From: Thiomargarita sp.
GTDB lineage: Bacteria > Pseudomonadota > Gammaproteobacteria > Beggiatoales > Beggiatoaceae
Assembly: GCA_020720115.1 (NCBI GenBank)
Contig: DYPD01000011.1
Coordinates: 8,888-53,091, forward strand
Direction of reading: 5' to 3'
Length of the DNA stretch: 44,204 bases
Below, piece after piece: positions 8,349 through 16,443 of this stretch (position 1 is the stretch's first letter; each line of letters begins with the position of its first letter). Under the pieces are notes generated by a model, which worked only from the letters and a program-made list of their open reading frames with translations, was not told the origin of the DNA and ran no database searches. The position numbers and the translations under genes are program-made.

Positions 8349-11300
8349 TTGAAAACGCTATTTTATCGCTTATTACTGGCTGCATTCGCGCTGATCGCCG
8401 CACAAGCGCAGGCTTCGCTACCACCGCCATTAGAACAGCAGAAAACGCCTGATACGCCCGTGACCAGCGGCGGCGAAGTGCGTGTGCCGCTCCCCGACTA
8501 TACCCATTTGCTGGAGCAGGCAAAGCCGCAAGACAAGCCCGCGCCTGCGCCCTATGCCATAGGGCAAGCCAGCGCCACAGTAACGGTGGAAAACCATGAG
8601 CAGCGGCAGATGGCGCAAGTGGCGATTGAATTGGATGTGCAAGTGCAGGAAGACCAGTGGACACAGATTCCGCTGCTGGCAAGCCACACTGCGCTGAGTA
8701 AGGCGGAGGTGGATGGACAAGCGGTGCAACTGGTCAATGGCGCTGAAGGCTTAAGTTGGGTCAGTCGTCAAGCGGGGCGCTATCATCTGCTGTTGGAATA
8801 TCGCCTAGATGCCAGCGGCAACGAGCGCGGTTGGCAGTTAGCTCTGAGTTTACCGCCAGCGGCGGGCACGGATTTGTTGCTGGAATTGCCTGGCACGCAA
8901 TTGGATGTGGCGGTTGCGCCTGCGGTTGGTGTGACTCAAACCGAGCAGGACAGCAACACCCAGGTAAAGGCGCAAGTGCCCGCTACGCGCTTGGCGCAAA
9001 TCACTTGGCAACAGCCAACGCTGGATGGCTACAGCATCAGTCGCGCTTTTTATCGCGGCGAACTCAAAGAGGATGCGCTGTTTTGGGAAGCGGTGTTACA
9101 AGTCGAGGTGTTTGGTAAGGAACAATTCAAGCTGCCGTTGCTGCCAGCGAATGTGATTTTAAGCGGTGCGCGTGTGGATGGAGAAACCGCAGTGCTGTTG
9201 GTGGAAAAACCAGAAAATCCATCATTTAAGCGCAGCAAAGGTGCTCCCAGCAACAACCAAGAAAACTGGTTAAGCACGCTGGTCAAAGGTGTCGGACAGC
9301 ATCAGGTGCAGTTGCTGTTTCAAACCCCGGTCACGCAAGACAAAGGACCGCCCAGCGCAGTGTTGCACAGCTTGCCCGTGCCCATTTCCAAAATCGAACT
9401 CCAGTTGCCAGGGCGCAAAGAAGTCAGCATCAAACCTGCTGCCAGCGTGCAAGCGCGTTACGAGGGCGAAGGCGAGGCGCTACAGACAGTAGCGGCGGCG
9501 CATGTGCCTTTGAGCGAACAAGTGACTCTGAGTTGGACTGAAGCGGTGCCGGAAGAAGCGCAAGATCAGCTCCGCGCCAACGCCAGCCTGTATCATGCGG
9601 TACATGCTGAGGAAGGTGTGCTCCATGGCCGCGCCTTCATTCACTACGAAATCACCCGCAGCGAAACCAGTGTGCTGCATTTAGAAATGCCGCCCGATGT
9701 GCAAATCAATCGCATCCAAGCCACCGGCGGCGGGGTTGCGGATTGGCGGGCGCAATGTGTCGGCAAAACAACCGCCAAGCCGCAACCGCCAAGCGACAGC
9801 AACGCCGCCGCCCCTGCTGGCGGCAGCGACTCGTGCGAAAAGCAACAGGTCAGCGTGTTTTTAGACCGTCAAGTCAAAGGCGAATTTCAGTTTGAAGTGC
9901 AATATGAACGCTTACTGGGCGGACCTTCTGGCGACACCGCCGCATCCATCAACATCCCACTCCTACGCGCCACACAGGTCCACCGCCAGCGCGGCATGTT
10001 GGCGCTGCTTTCTGGACAAGAACTCGCCTTGCAACCCGTACAAGCCGAGCGCGTCTCCAAAGTCGGCGAAAATCAACTGCCAAGCTTCGTGCGCCAAGCC
10101 CTGCAAATGACCGTCGCCCACACCTACAAATACACCGACAGCAATCCGCAAGTGAATGCCAAAGCCGTTGCCCCAGAACGCAAAGCCGGCAAATTCGACG
10201 CCCAAGTAGACACCCTGATTTCCATCGGCGATGTCACCCTCAAAGGCGCCACCACGCTGGAACTCAACGTCAAATCCGGCAGCCTCATGAGCCTGCAATT
10301 ACAACTGCCCACCTCAGTTAATCTACTCGGTTTAAGCAGCCCCGCATTGCGCACTTACCAAGTCAAAACCAGCGACGCAGTGCAAAATGTACAAGTAGAT
10401 TTTACTCAAGAAATTCAAGGACAATTTCGTATCGAATTGAATTACGAGCAAATTTTACCCGAAGGCGGCGAAGCCTCCGCAGTACCCACGCCCGCCGTAC
10501 CCGACGCCGAAGTTGAATTTGGGCGCATCGCCGTTGAAGCCCTCGCCGCCGTTGAAGTCCAAGCCGCCACACTCGAAAGCCTCTCCACCCTCGATCTCAA
10601 CGAACTACCGCAACAACTGGTGCTCAAAACCACCAACCCCATTTTACTGGCTTACCGCTATGTACATCCGCCCTACAGCCTCAAGCTCAAAATCACCCGC
10701 CATCAAGAAGTCGAAGTCCAGGTCGCCAGCATCGAACAAGCCCAATACGACACCCTGCTCACCCGCGACGGGCTGGAAGTCACCACCGCCAGCTACACAG
10801 TGCGCAATAGCCGCAAACAATTCCTACGCTTACAACTGCCCCAAGGCGCAGAAGTGTGGTCAGCCGAAGTCGGCGGTAAAGGCGAAAAACCCGCCCGCGC
10901 CGACGACGGACGCTCAGTGCTGCTGAAAATGATCAACGCCACCAGCGGCTTCCCGCTACAACTGGTCTACGCCGTACAGCACGACAAAATCACCCAACGC
11001 GGACAAATACAACTACAACTACCGCGCCCCGACATCCTCGTCACTCACACCCGCTGGGACGCCTACCTACCTGCTGGCGTCGAATACCGCCGCCCCGACA
11101 CCAACCTAGAAATCCGCTCTGGCGCATTCATGCAAAACGTCAGCATCCCCGACAGCCTCTCCCGCAAAGCCGCGCCACAATACCAGCAAAACAACAGCCT
11201 ACAGCTCAACCTACAACTCAACGTACCCAAACAAGGCGTACAATTCGCCTTTGAAAAACTCTACGCCAACAAAGCCGCCGAAGACGCCGGTTTCAGCGTC

Positions 11301-11567
11301 AACTACATCAGCAAAGCCACCCGCGCCTGGGGCTTCTGGCTCAACCTATTCGGCACACTACTGCTAGGCTTCTGGCTATTGGTCTGGCGCTTCAAACTAC
11401 TCAACCTACCGCCAGTCACCGGCATAGCAGCACTCGCGTTAGGTTTAGCCAGCCTCACAGCCGCCTTCTTCCTGTTCTACGCCAACCCGCTGCATTTATT
11501 CTGGCAAGCACTCGGCGTTGCCCTGCTGATGGGCATCATTCTGTGGCGTCGGCGGTTTCTAGCCTAA
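8349..11567 (+). CDS. Large exported beta-rich protein with C-terminal membrane anchor, unknown family
   Basis: About 1072 residues. TTG at 8349 is preferred: an AGGAG lies 7 bases upstream and translation then begins with a textbook signal peptide ending near AQAQAS; a longer frame from 8301 would put 16 non-signal residues in front. The body is dominated by amphipathic beta strands and Gln/Ala/Val-rich segments with few Cys (a short Cys-containing loop near residues 475-500), consistent with repeated beta-sandwich domains. The last 80 residues hold about three hydrophobic helices ending in a basic WRRRFLA tail, so the bulk probably faces the periplasm, anchored at the C terminus. I do not recognise the family and propose no function. 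Confidence 0.8.
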   Translation: MKTLFYRLLLAAFALIAAQAQASLPPPLEQQKTPDTPVTSGGEVRVPLPDYTHLLEQAKPQDKPAPAPYAIGQASATVTVENHEQRQMAQVAIELDVQVQEDQWTQIPLLASHTALSKAEVDGQAVQLVNGAEGLSWVSRQAGRYHLLLEYRLDASGNERGWQLALSLPPAAGTDLLLELPGTQLDVAVAPAVGVTQTEQDSNTQVKAQVPATRLAQITWQQPTLDGYSISRAFYRGELKEDALFWEAVLQVEVFGKEQFKLPLLPANVILSGARVDGETAVLLVEKPENPSFKRSKGAPSNNQENWLSTLVKGVGQHQVQLLFQTPVTQDKGPPSAVLHSLPVPISKIELQLPGRKEVSIKPAASVQARYEGEGEALQTVAAAHVPLSEQVTLSWTEAVPEEAQDQLRANASLYHAVHAEEGVLHGRAFIHYEITRSETSVLHLEMPPDVQINRIQATGGGVADWRAQCVGKTTAKPQPPSDSNAAAPAGGSDSCEKQQVSVFLDRQVKGEFQFEVQYERLLGGPSGDTAASINIPLLRATQVHRQRGMLALLSGQELALQPVQAERVSKVGENQLPSFVRQALQMTVAHTYKYTDSNPQVNAKAVAPERKAGKFDAQVDTLISIGDVTLKGATTLELNVKSGSLMSLQLQLPTSVNLLGLSSPALRTYQVKTSDAVQNVQVDFTQEIQGQFRIELNYEQILPEGGEASAVPTPAVPDAEVEFGRIAVEALAAVEVQAATLESLSTLDLNELPQQLVLKTTNPILLAYRYVHPPYSLKLKITRHQEVEVQVASIEQAQYDTLLTRDGLEVTTASYTVRNSRKQFLRLQLPQGAEVWSAEVGGKGEKPARADDGRSVLLKMINATSGFPLQLVYAVQHDKITQRGQIQLQLPRPDILVTHTRWDAYLPAGVEYRRPDTNLEIRSGAFMQNVSIPDSLSRKAAPQYQQNNSLQLNLQLNVPKQGVQFAFEKLYANKAAEDAGFSVNYISKATRAWGFWLNLFGTLLLGFWLLVWRFKLLNLPPVTGIAALALGLASLTAAFFLFYANPLHLFWQALGVALLMGIILWRRRFLA

Positions 11568-11587
11568 TTGTAGAGATATGAGTTTGC

Positions 11588-11628
11588 AGCCTAACCCAAC
11601 AAATAATGACTTAATCTTGGGTTAGGCT
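11588..11628 (+). terminator. Perfect 11-bp stem-loop between the exported-protein and methyltransferase genes
   Basis: AGCCTAACCCA (11588-11598) pairs perfectly with TGGGTTAGGCT (11618-11628) around a 19-base loop. There is no long U-tract after it, so intrinsic termination would be weak. An mRNA-stabilising or repeat-derived hairpin is the alternative. Confidence 0.45.
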
Positions 11629-11664
11629 AAAATGTTTAAAAATAGCACAAGGTATACTGATTAA

Positions 11665-13014
11665 GTGAAACAACTTTCTTTTTTAAAAATGGATGAACCA
11701 AAAATAACAACAGACACTCAAGAATGGGGAACATTTAAGGACAGCCTGCGTGCGCCAATTCATAACTGGTTTACTTATCCGGCGGGGTTTTCCTATAAAG
11801 CCGTTGAATCTAGTATACAAACGCATGGTATCAAAGAAGGGCAGATTATCTATGATCCATTTATGGGATCAGGCACAACCAATTTAGTGGCTAAAAAATT
11901 AGCCATTAGCTCTTATGGTGTTGAAGCCCATCCTTTTGTATTTAGAATTGCTAAAACCAAAATGAACTGGACGATTAGCAACAATGCTATTCACCGTGCT
12001 CTCCGAGTAGTAGAAAGCAACATTAAAGCGCAACAACACAGCTTGAGCCAAACACAGGTATCAGAATTTCTAGCCACAGAATTTCCAGAACTCATTTTGA
12101 AATGCTATGAACACAACACTTTATTAGATTTGTGGTGTATTCGTAATGCCATTACCAATAGCGATTTACCAACAGAAATAAAAGATTTTTTCTTTGTTGG
12201 CTTAACCAGCGTGTTACGCCAGGTTGCAACCGCAGCGACAGGCTGGCCCTACATCGCGCCCAATAAACAAAAAGTATCCTCGCTCAATAAAAATGCTTTT
12301 GTTGAATTTACACAACAAATACATACTATGCTCATAGATGTTCAAGAAACTATTCAAGAAACGCACCCAAATTACTTAAAGCATTCGCATCAATTGTTTA
12401 ATGGCGATTCGCGTTACACCGAACACCTGATTCCGAGTTTATGCGTTGATCATGTTTTCACTTCACCGCCCTATCTCAATAATTTTGATTATGCTGATCG
12501 TACTCGACTAGAACTCTATTTTTGGGGAGAAGCCAAGAATTGGGGAGATATTTCAGAACAGATTCGCACCAAGTTAATTACCTCTGCAACGACACAGATT
12601 TTGCGCACCGACGCAAAATATAACTTAGCCGATGATTTGCAAACAAATTGCCCCTATGTGTTTGATTTTTTGCAAAAATCAATTTCAGAGCTGAGTGCAA
12701 TCAGAGGCACTCGCGGCGGTAAAAAAAGTTACGATTATTTAGTTTCTGGATATTTCAATGATATGTTTAAAATTATTTCTGAGGTCTATAGAGTATTAAA
12801 ACATAATACAAAAGCCATATTTGTCTTGGGAGATTCTGCGCCTTATGGCATACATATTCCCACAGATGAATTAATTGGCAAAATCGGTTTAGGCATAGGT
12901 TTTTCTGATTACCGAATTGATATTTTAAGAGCGCGGGGCGGAAAATGGAAAGCTAATCCACAACGACATAATGTAGAGCTGCGTGAATCAATTGTCACTT
13001 TAACCAAGACATGA
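11665..13014 (+). CDS. DNA methyltransferase of a type II restriction-modification system
   Basis: 449 residues. The SAM-binding motif DPFMGSGTT starts at Asp64 and the catalytic motif TSPPY lies at 266-270, so motif I precedes motif IV as in the beta-class order. SPPY is typical of N4-cytosine methyltransferases, though N6-adenine activity cannot be ruled out. A segment of roughly 160 residues between the two motifs could hold the target-recognition region. The frame opens with GTG at 11665; ATG at 11689 is an alternative. The next gene, three bases downstream, looks like the cognate nuclease. The base composition is more AT-rich than ubiD and the exported-protein gene, consistent with acquisition. 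Confidence 0.88.
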   Translation: MKQLSFLKMDEPKITTDTQEWGTFKDSLRAPIHNWFTYPAGFSYKAVESSIQTHGIKEGQIIYDPFMGSGTTNLVAKKLAISSYGVEAHPFVFRIAKTKMNWTISNNAIHRALRVVESNIKAQQHSLSQTQVSEFLATEFPELILKCYEHNTLLDLWCIRNAITNSDLPTEIKDFFFVGLTSVLRQVATAATGWPYIAPNKQKVSSLNKNAFVEFTQQIHTMLIDVQETIQETHPNYLKHSHQLFNGDSRYTEHLIPSLCVDHVFTSPPYLNNFDYADRTRLELYFWGEAKNWGDISEQIRTKLITSATTQILRTDAKYNLADDLQTNCPYVFDFLQKSISELSAIRGTRGGKKSYDYLVSGYFNDMFKIISEVYRVLKHNTKAIFVLGDSAPYGIHIPTDELIGKIGLGIGFSDYRIDILRARGGKWKANPQRHNVELRESIVTLTKT

Positions 13015-13017
13015 AAA

Positions 13018-13860
13018 ATGATAGATACTATTCAAAACCCAGGCAGTGCGCTGGGAGAAGCCATAGGTGCAGAAATGGAAAATGCACTCAATCTATTTTT
13101 AACTACACTGGTAGAAAATCGTGGCTACCATTTTTTAAGTAAAAGCCCGCTCAAAAATACTCAAGGAAAACCCAAAAAATTATTGATGTATGACAAATTT
13201 GGCACCGCATATAATCTTGATGCAGTGATTGCAAATGAGCGTATGCAGCCGATTATTTTGATTGAATCAAAATATATCCGTTACACAAAACATAATCGGG
13301 ATAAAGGTAGTTGGCTTTGTACTGCACATCCGGCGGTTAGACGGCGTTACAATAGCATTAGAAGCTCAATTGCTGTTTTAGCCGGCAATTGGAGTTCATC
13401 ATCTTTGGCAATGATGAGAAGCTTTGAAATCAATATTTTCCTTATTCCATTTAATCGAATTCGCACTATTTTGCAGACCTATGGCATTGATTTTGATTGG
13501 GATGAAAAAGATAGAAAGGCAGCAATGGTAGCCTGGAATAGCTATTCCAATTTAGCTGATGCGCAAAAATCAGCCATCGGCATGGAGATGGTTAATCTCG
13601 TTAAACATGAGTTAGAAACATTAGTGCTGGGTATTCTTGATGATAATTTAGAACGTGAAGTGGAACGCATTACTATTGATCTGTATTCAAATCTTGGAGA
13701 AGTTAAAGTTTATGAGTTTTCAACGATTGAACACGCAGTGACGTTTTTAAATACCAGTGAACTCCGAACAGTATTTATAACAAGTGATTCACTGACATTA
13801 TTTGATCAGCCCTCTACTTCAGATGAAGAAATTTATCATCTCAACAATAATCCAACATGA
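13018..13860 (+). CDS. Putative type II restriction endonuclease, PD-(D/E)xK type
   Basis: 280 residues, with the start ATG three bases after the methyltransferase stop. The likely active site is NLDAVI (Asp68) on one strand followed by ILIESKYIRY (Glu83-Ser84-Lys85) on the next, the spacing expected for PD-(D/E)xK nucleases. The N terminus is helical and the C-terminal third is acidic. The assignment comes from adjacency to the methyltransferase and this motif; the recognition sequence cannot be read from the sequence. The gene shares the AT-rich composition of its partner. Confidence 0.75.
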   Translation: MIDTIQNPGSALGEAIGAEMENALNLFLTTLVENRGYHFLSKSPLKNTQGKPKKLLMYDKFGTAYNLDAVIANERMQPIILIESKYIRYTKHNRDKGSWLCTAHPAVRRRYNSIRSSIAVLAGNWSSSSLAMMRSFEINIFLIPFNRIRTILQTYGIDFDWDEKDRKAAMVAWNSYSNLADAQKSAIGMEMVNLVKHELETLVLGILDDNLEREVERITIDLYSNLGEVKVYEFSTIEHAVTFLNTSELRTVFITSDSLTLFDQPSTSDEEIYHLNNNPT

Positions 13861-13897
13861 AGCTAAAACTCCAACAACAGGCAACGCAAAGGTGGCG

Positions 13898-14254
13898 CTA
13901 CCCTTGTTTCTTTAAATCCCAGAGTTTCCGTTGAAATAGAAATTCATTGGAAGTCACATAGTTTTCCAAACGCCCCACCCGGTGTTGAAGCTGCTCCAAT
14001 TGACTCTGTAAAGTGTCAAGTTGTTCGTGGACTGCTTGGGTGTTTTGGATACGCTTACTGGTCTGTGAATGCGGGTTTTTGGGTAGCATCACTGCTAACC
14101 CGATATAAACAAAAAATAGCGGAAAAAAGAACAGGTTAGCCCCTACCCAGAATACCCGCACCAGATTGACAGCAAGCCCAAAGCGTTCGGCAAGCCCGGC
14201 ACAGACGCCAAAAATCAGGGCTTTATCTGGCTCGCGGTATAAAGGCTGGGTCAT
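13898..14254 (-). CDS. pspC: PspC-domain inner-membrane envelope-stress protein
   Basis: 118 residues from ATG 14254, which overlaps the pspB stop as ATGA; this start is preferred over an in-frame ATG five codons earlier. The PspC domain covers residues 1-65: LYREPDKALIFGVCAGLAER, then a hydrophobic helix containing NLFFFPLFFVYIGLAVMLP. The C terminus has a coiled coil (LDTLQSQLEQLQHRVGRLEN). In enterobacteria PspC works with PspB as a membrane sensor that relieves PspA inhibition of PspF; neither pspA nor pspF is visible here. It is the last gene of a four-gene minus-strand operon. Confidence 0.88.
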   Translation of the reverse strand: MTQPLYREPDKALIFGVCAGLAERFGLAVNLVRVFWVGANLFFFPLFFVYIGLAVMLPKNPHSQTSKRIQNTQAVHEQLDTLQSQLEQLQHRVGRLENYVTSNEFLFQRKLWDLKKQG

Positions 14255-14481
14255 GGCATTTTCCGCCACTCTGGTGCGCAGTCGTCTAAAATGCTTTCCA
14301 ATGATTCAACGCGCTCTTGTAAGCGTGTCGCAGTCGCTTGTAGGTCTTTAAGACGCCGCACCTCTTCATCGGGTAAGCCGTATTTAACCTGGTTGATTTT
14401 CAGGCGGTAATGCAGAAAGAGCCAGATGGGTAATACAAAAACCAACAGTACACTGCCTAAATCTTTGATGACTTCTTCCAT
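14251..14481 (-). CDS. pspB: Phage shock protein B
   Basis: 76 residues, the normal PspB length, from ATG 14481 (a longer frame to 14511 lacks homology before MEEV). A single N-terminal membrane helix (LGSVLLVFVLPIWLFLHY) is followed by a charged coiled-coil tail with a leucine heptad. PspB binds PspC in the inner membrane and takes part in the envelope-stress response. It starts 10 bp after the peroxiredoxin stop and overlaps pspC by four bases, so the two are translationally coupled. Confidence 0.88.
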   Translation of the reverse strand: MEEVIKDLGSVLLVFVLPIWLFLHYRLKINQVKYGLPDEEVRRLKDLQATATRLQERVESLESILDDCAPEWRKMP

Positions 14482-14491
14482 GTTCAGGTGC

Positions 14492-14956
14492 TCACAGGTT
14501 TTTTGCCGCATTCAAAACAGCTTGTACATGCCCGTCAATTTTGACTTTACGCCATTCTCTTTGTAGCACGCCTGCACAGTCAAACAAAAAAGTGCTACGC
14601 ACAATGCCTCTGACCGGTTTGCCGAACATAGTTTTGGCTTTGATGAGGTCAAACGCATTGCATAGGTTTTCTTCGGTATCTGCGAGTAAATCAAAGGGAA
14701 AGGCGTATTTGGCTTTGAAGCTTTCGTGCTTTTTCAGGGTATCGCGGGAAACTCCGAGAATACGCGCATTCAACGCCTGAAATTCTGCATACTGATCACG
14801 GAAATCTTGTCCTTCTTGCGTGCAGCCAGGCGTGTTGTCACGCGGATAGAAATACAACACTAAAATGTGCCCTTTAAGATCAGGCAAGTGGATGCTTTGC
14901 CCGCCAGTCGCTGGCAGGCTTAAGTCAGGCAGTGAATCACCTATGTGTAGGCTCAT
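14492..14956 (-). CDS. bcp: Thioredoxin-dependent peroxiredoxin, Bcp/PrxQ family
   Basis: 154 residues. The peroxidatic Cys lies in NTPGCTQEG, and blocks LYFYPRDNTPGC, ILGVSRD, FPFDLLAD and RSTFLFD follow in Bcp order. It reduces hydrogen peroxide and organic or lipid hydroperoxides in the cytoplasm. The resolving Cys found five residues after the peroxidatic one in Escherichia coli Bcp is absent (the residues are QEGQ), so it may act as a one-Cys enzyme or use one of the later Cys (LCNAF or FDCAG). It lies 17 bp after the hydrolase and 10 bp before pspB. Confidence 0.93.
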   Translation of the reverse strand: MSLHIGDSLPDLSLPATGGQSIHLPDLKGHILVLYFYPRDNTPGCTQEGQDFRDQYAEFQALNARILGVSRDTLKKHESFKAKYAFPFDLLADTEENLCNAFDLIKAKTMFGKPVRGIVRSTFLFDCAGVLQREWRKVKIDGHVQAVLNAAKNL

Positions 14957-14973
14957 AAAATGTATTCTGTCCT

Positions 14974-15804
14974 CTATGGGGCGGGTAGCATGTCAATCAG
15001 TGCTTGTAATTCTTGCGCAACAGTGTCGGGTTGATCCTGGTGAATGTAATGTCCAGCACCCTTGACATGCAGCACTTTCTGTATTCCCAGTAAGCGCAAC
15101 CAGTCAGTTTCAAGCGTCCGTACCATGCTTTCAAATGCACCCATTTCGATTGGCTGAAATTGGGTTCGAGTGAGCAGGCGTACGGGTACGGTAAGCGGCG
15201 TTTGTAGGTTAAGCGTGGCAAGACAAAGCACCTGCGCATCAAATTCAGCGCGACTTGCAGCATTAAATAGGGTGGCGCGTATAGTTTTCAGCATGGCTGC
15301 CGCGACGGGTACCTCTTGCTGCATAGATTGCCCGTGCTGCGGATGAGTTGGATCAAGCAGTAACAATCCGCTGACTTCTTTTGGATAAAGTTTAGCAAAA
15401 ACAAACTGGTACAATCCACCCAACGAATGCCCAAGCAAAACATAGGGCGGCGCAAGTCCGGCTGCTTGAAGAGTGCTATGTAATTCTGCGGCGATGCTGC
15501 AAGGATCGCGTGTTGAGCGCGTGGGGGAGCTTTCGCCGTAACCGGGTCTATCATAAGCAAAGACCTGATTTGATTGCGCTATTTTGCTATAAATAGAGTG
15601 CCATGCGGCTTTACCATCGCCTAGCCCTGATTGTAGCACCACCACAGGTTTGCCACCCCCCGCCACTGCAAAAGCTATCTGCCCGCTCGGTTGTTTAACT
15701 GTGCCTGTCGTTGGGAGAGAAGCACAACCACCAAGCCCCAAGGCTAACAGCCAACTGCCAAGCCAGCGCCAATAAGGGGTTTTCTTACTTAAGCTGATAT
15801 ACAT
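14974..15804 (-). CDS. Alpha/beta-hydrolase lipoprotein
   Basis: 276 residues. The N terminus is a lipoprotein signal: basic residues, WLGSWLLALG, then the lipobox LGGC. The hydrolase core has strand VVVLQSGLG, YDRPGYGES, the nucleophile elbow GHSLGG, and GAGHYIH with the likely catalytic His; LLLDPTH carries a candidate acid. It is probably anchored in the inner or outer membrane facing the periplasm, acting on an ester, acyl or amide substrate that cannot be named from sequence. It is the first gene of the operon with bcp, pspB and pspC, which suggests a link to envelope damage or repair. Confidence 0.85.
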   Translation of the reverse strand: MYISLSKKTPYWRWLGSWLLALGLGGCASLPTTGTVKQPSGQIAFAVAGGGKPVVVLQSGLGDGKAAWHSIYSKIAQSNQVFAYDRPGYGESSPTRSTRDPCSIAAELHSTLQAAGLAPPYVLLGHSLGGLYQFVFAKLYPKEVSGLLLLDPTHPQHGQSMQQEVPVAAAMLKTIRATLFNAASRAEFDAQVLCLATLNLQTPLTVPVRLLTRTQFQPIEMGAFESMVRTLETDWLRLLGIQKVLHVKGAGHYIHQDQPDTVAQELQALIDMLPAP

Positions 15805-15954
15805 TCTGTTTGAACTCCGCCTAATTTCTTAAATTCACTTGACAAAAAACTAATCTCATTAGTTATTATAGTCGGATTACTGAATATTTAAAATAAAAGA
15901 TATATAAAATCATATGCTTAATAATTATAAAAATATAATTATTGAGTAATCCTA

Positions 15955-16443
15955 CTATACTTTATTTGTTTTAAATATATTTCCCATGTGGGTTTCAAGA
16001 TCGAATTTGTCTGTTGTTTTACTGAAATGCGGCTTATATTTTCCATAGTTACTTGGCGGTGAGTCTTTATATACAACGCAAAATAGGAAATGATAATCCG
16101 CCTTTGATACTGAATTATCGTTAAATAACTGTTTTAGTGTCTCCTGGCTTTGTTTTAGTTTTTCTCGTAATTTTTCCTTTTTAATATCACTGGCTGACTG
16201 ATTTTTAAATTCTATGCAATACAAAAAACATTCATTGTTTGTCTGCATAATAACCAACGCATCTGATGAACTCGGAGTTTTCTCAGGGTAGATGATTCTA
16301 GTCATACAATCAAAATCATACACTTTTTGCTCGCTACGGCACAAATATTGATTATTTTCCTTATCATGACTTGTTTGTTTTAACGTCTTACAGCAAGATA
16401 CATATTTATTTGACTCATTTAGTTTGAACGATAGGTTATCCAT
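15955..16443 (-). CDS. Small PD-(D/E)xK-like protein coupled to the GTPase/ATPase gene
   Basis: 162 residues from ATG 16443, which overlaps the upstream ATPase gene stop by eight bases (ATGGATAA), so the two are almost certainly co-translated. Residues 57-80 read as a PD-(D/E)xK core: SSSDALVIM with Asp61, a short turn, then CIEFKNQ with Glu78-Phe79-Lys80. A long basic helix follows, as in many Holliday-resolvase or Mrr-like folds. Length fits a stand-alone nuclease subunit. I do not recognise a named family. The AT-rich composition matches its partner. Nuclease activity is an inference from this motif and the pairing. Confidence 0.55.
   Translation of the reverse strand: MDNLSFKLNESNKYVSCCKTLKQTSHDKENNQYLCRSEQKVYDFDCMTRIIYPEKTPSSSDALVIMQTNNECFLYCIEFKNQSASDIKKEKLREKLKQSQETLKQLFNDNSVSKADYHFLFCVVYKDSPPSNYGKYKPHFSKTTDKFDLETHMGNIFKTNKV

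Noticed and set aside
9892-10926. Arg/Pro-rich reading frames inside the large exported-protein gene, both strands
   Set aside because: Their composition is typical of out-of-frame translation of GC-rich codons and the host frame has a signal peptide and good ribosome-binding site.
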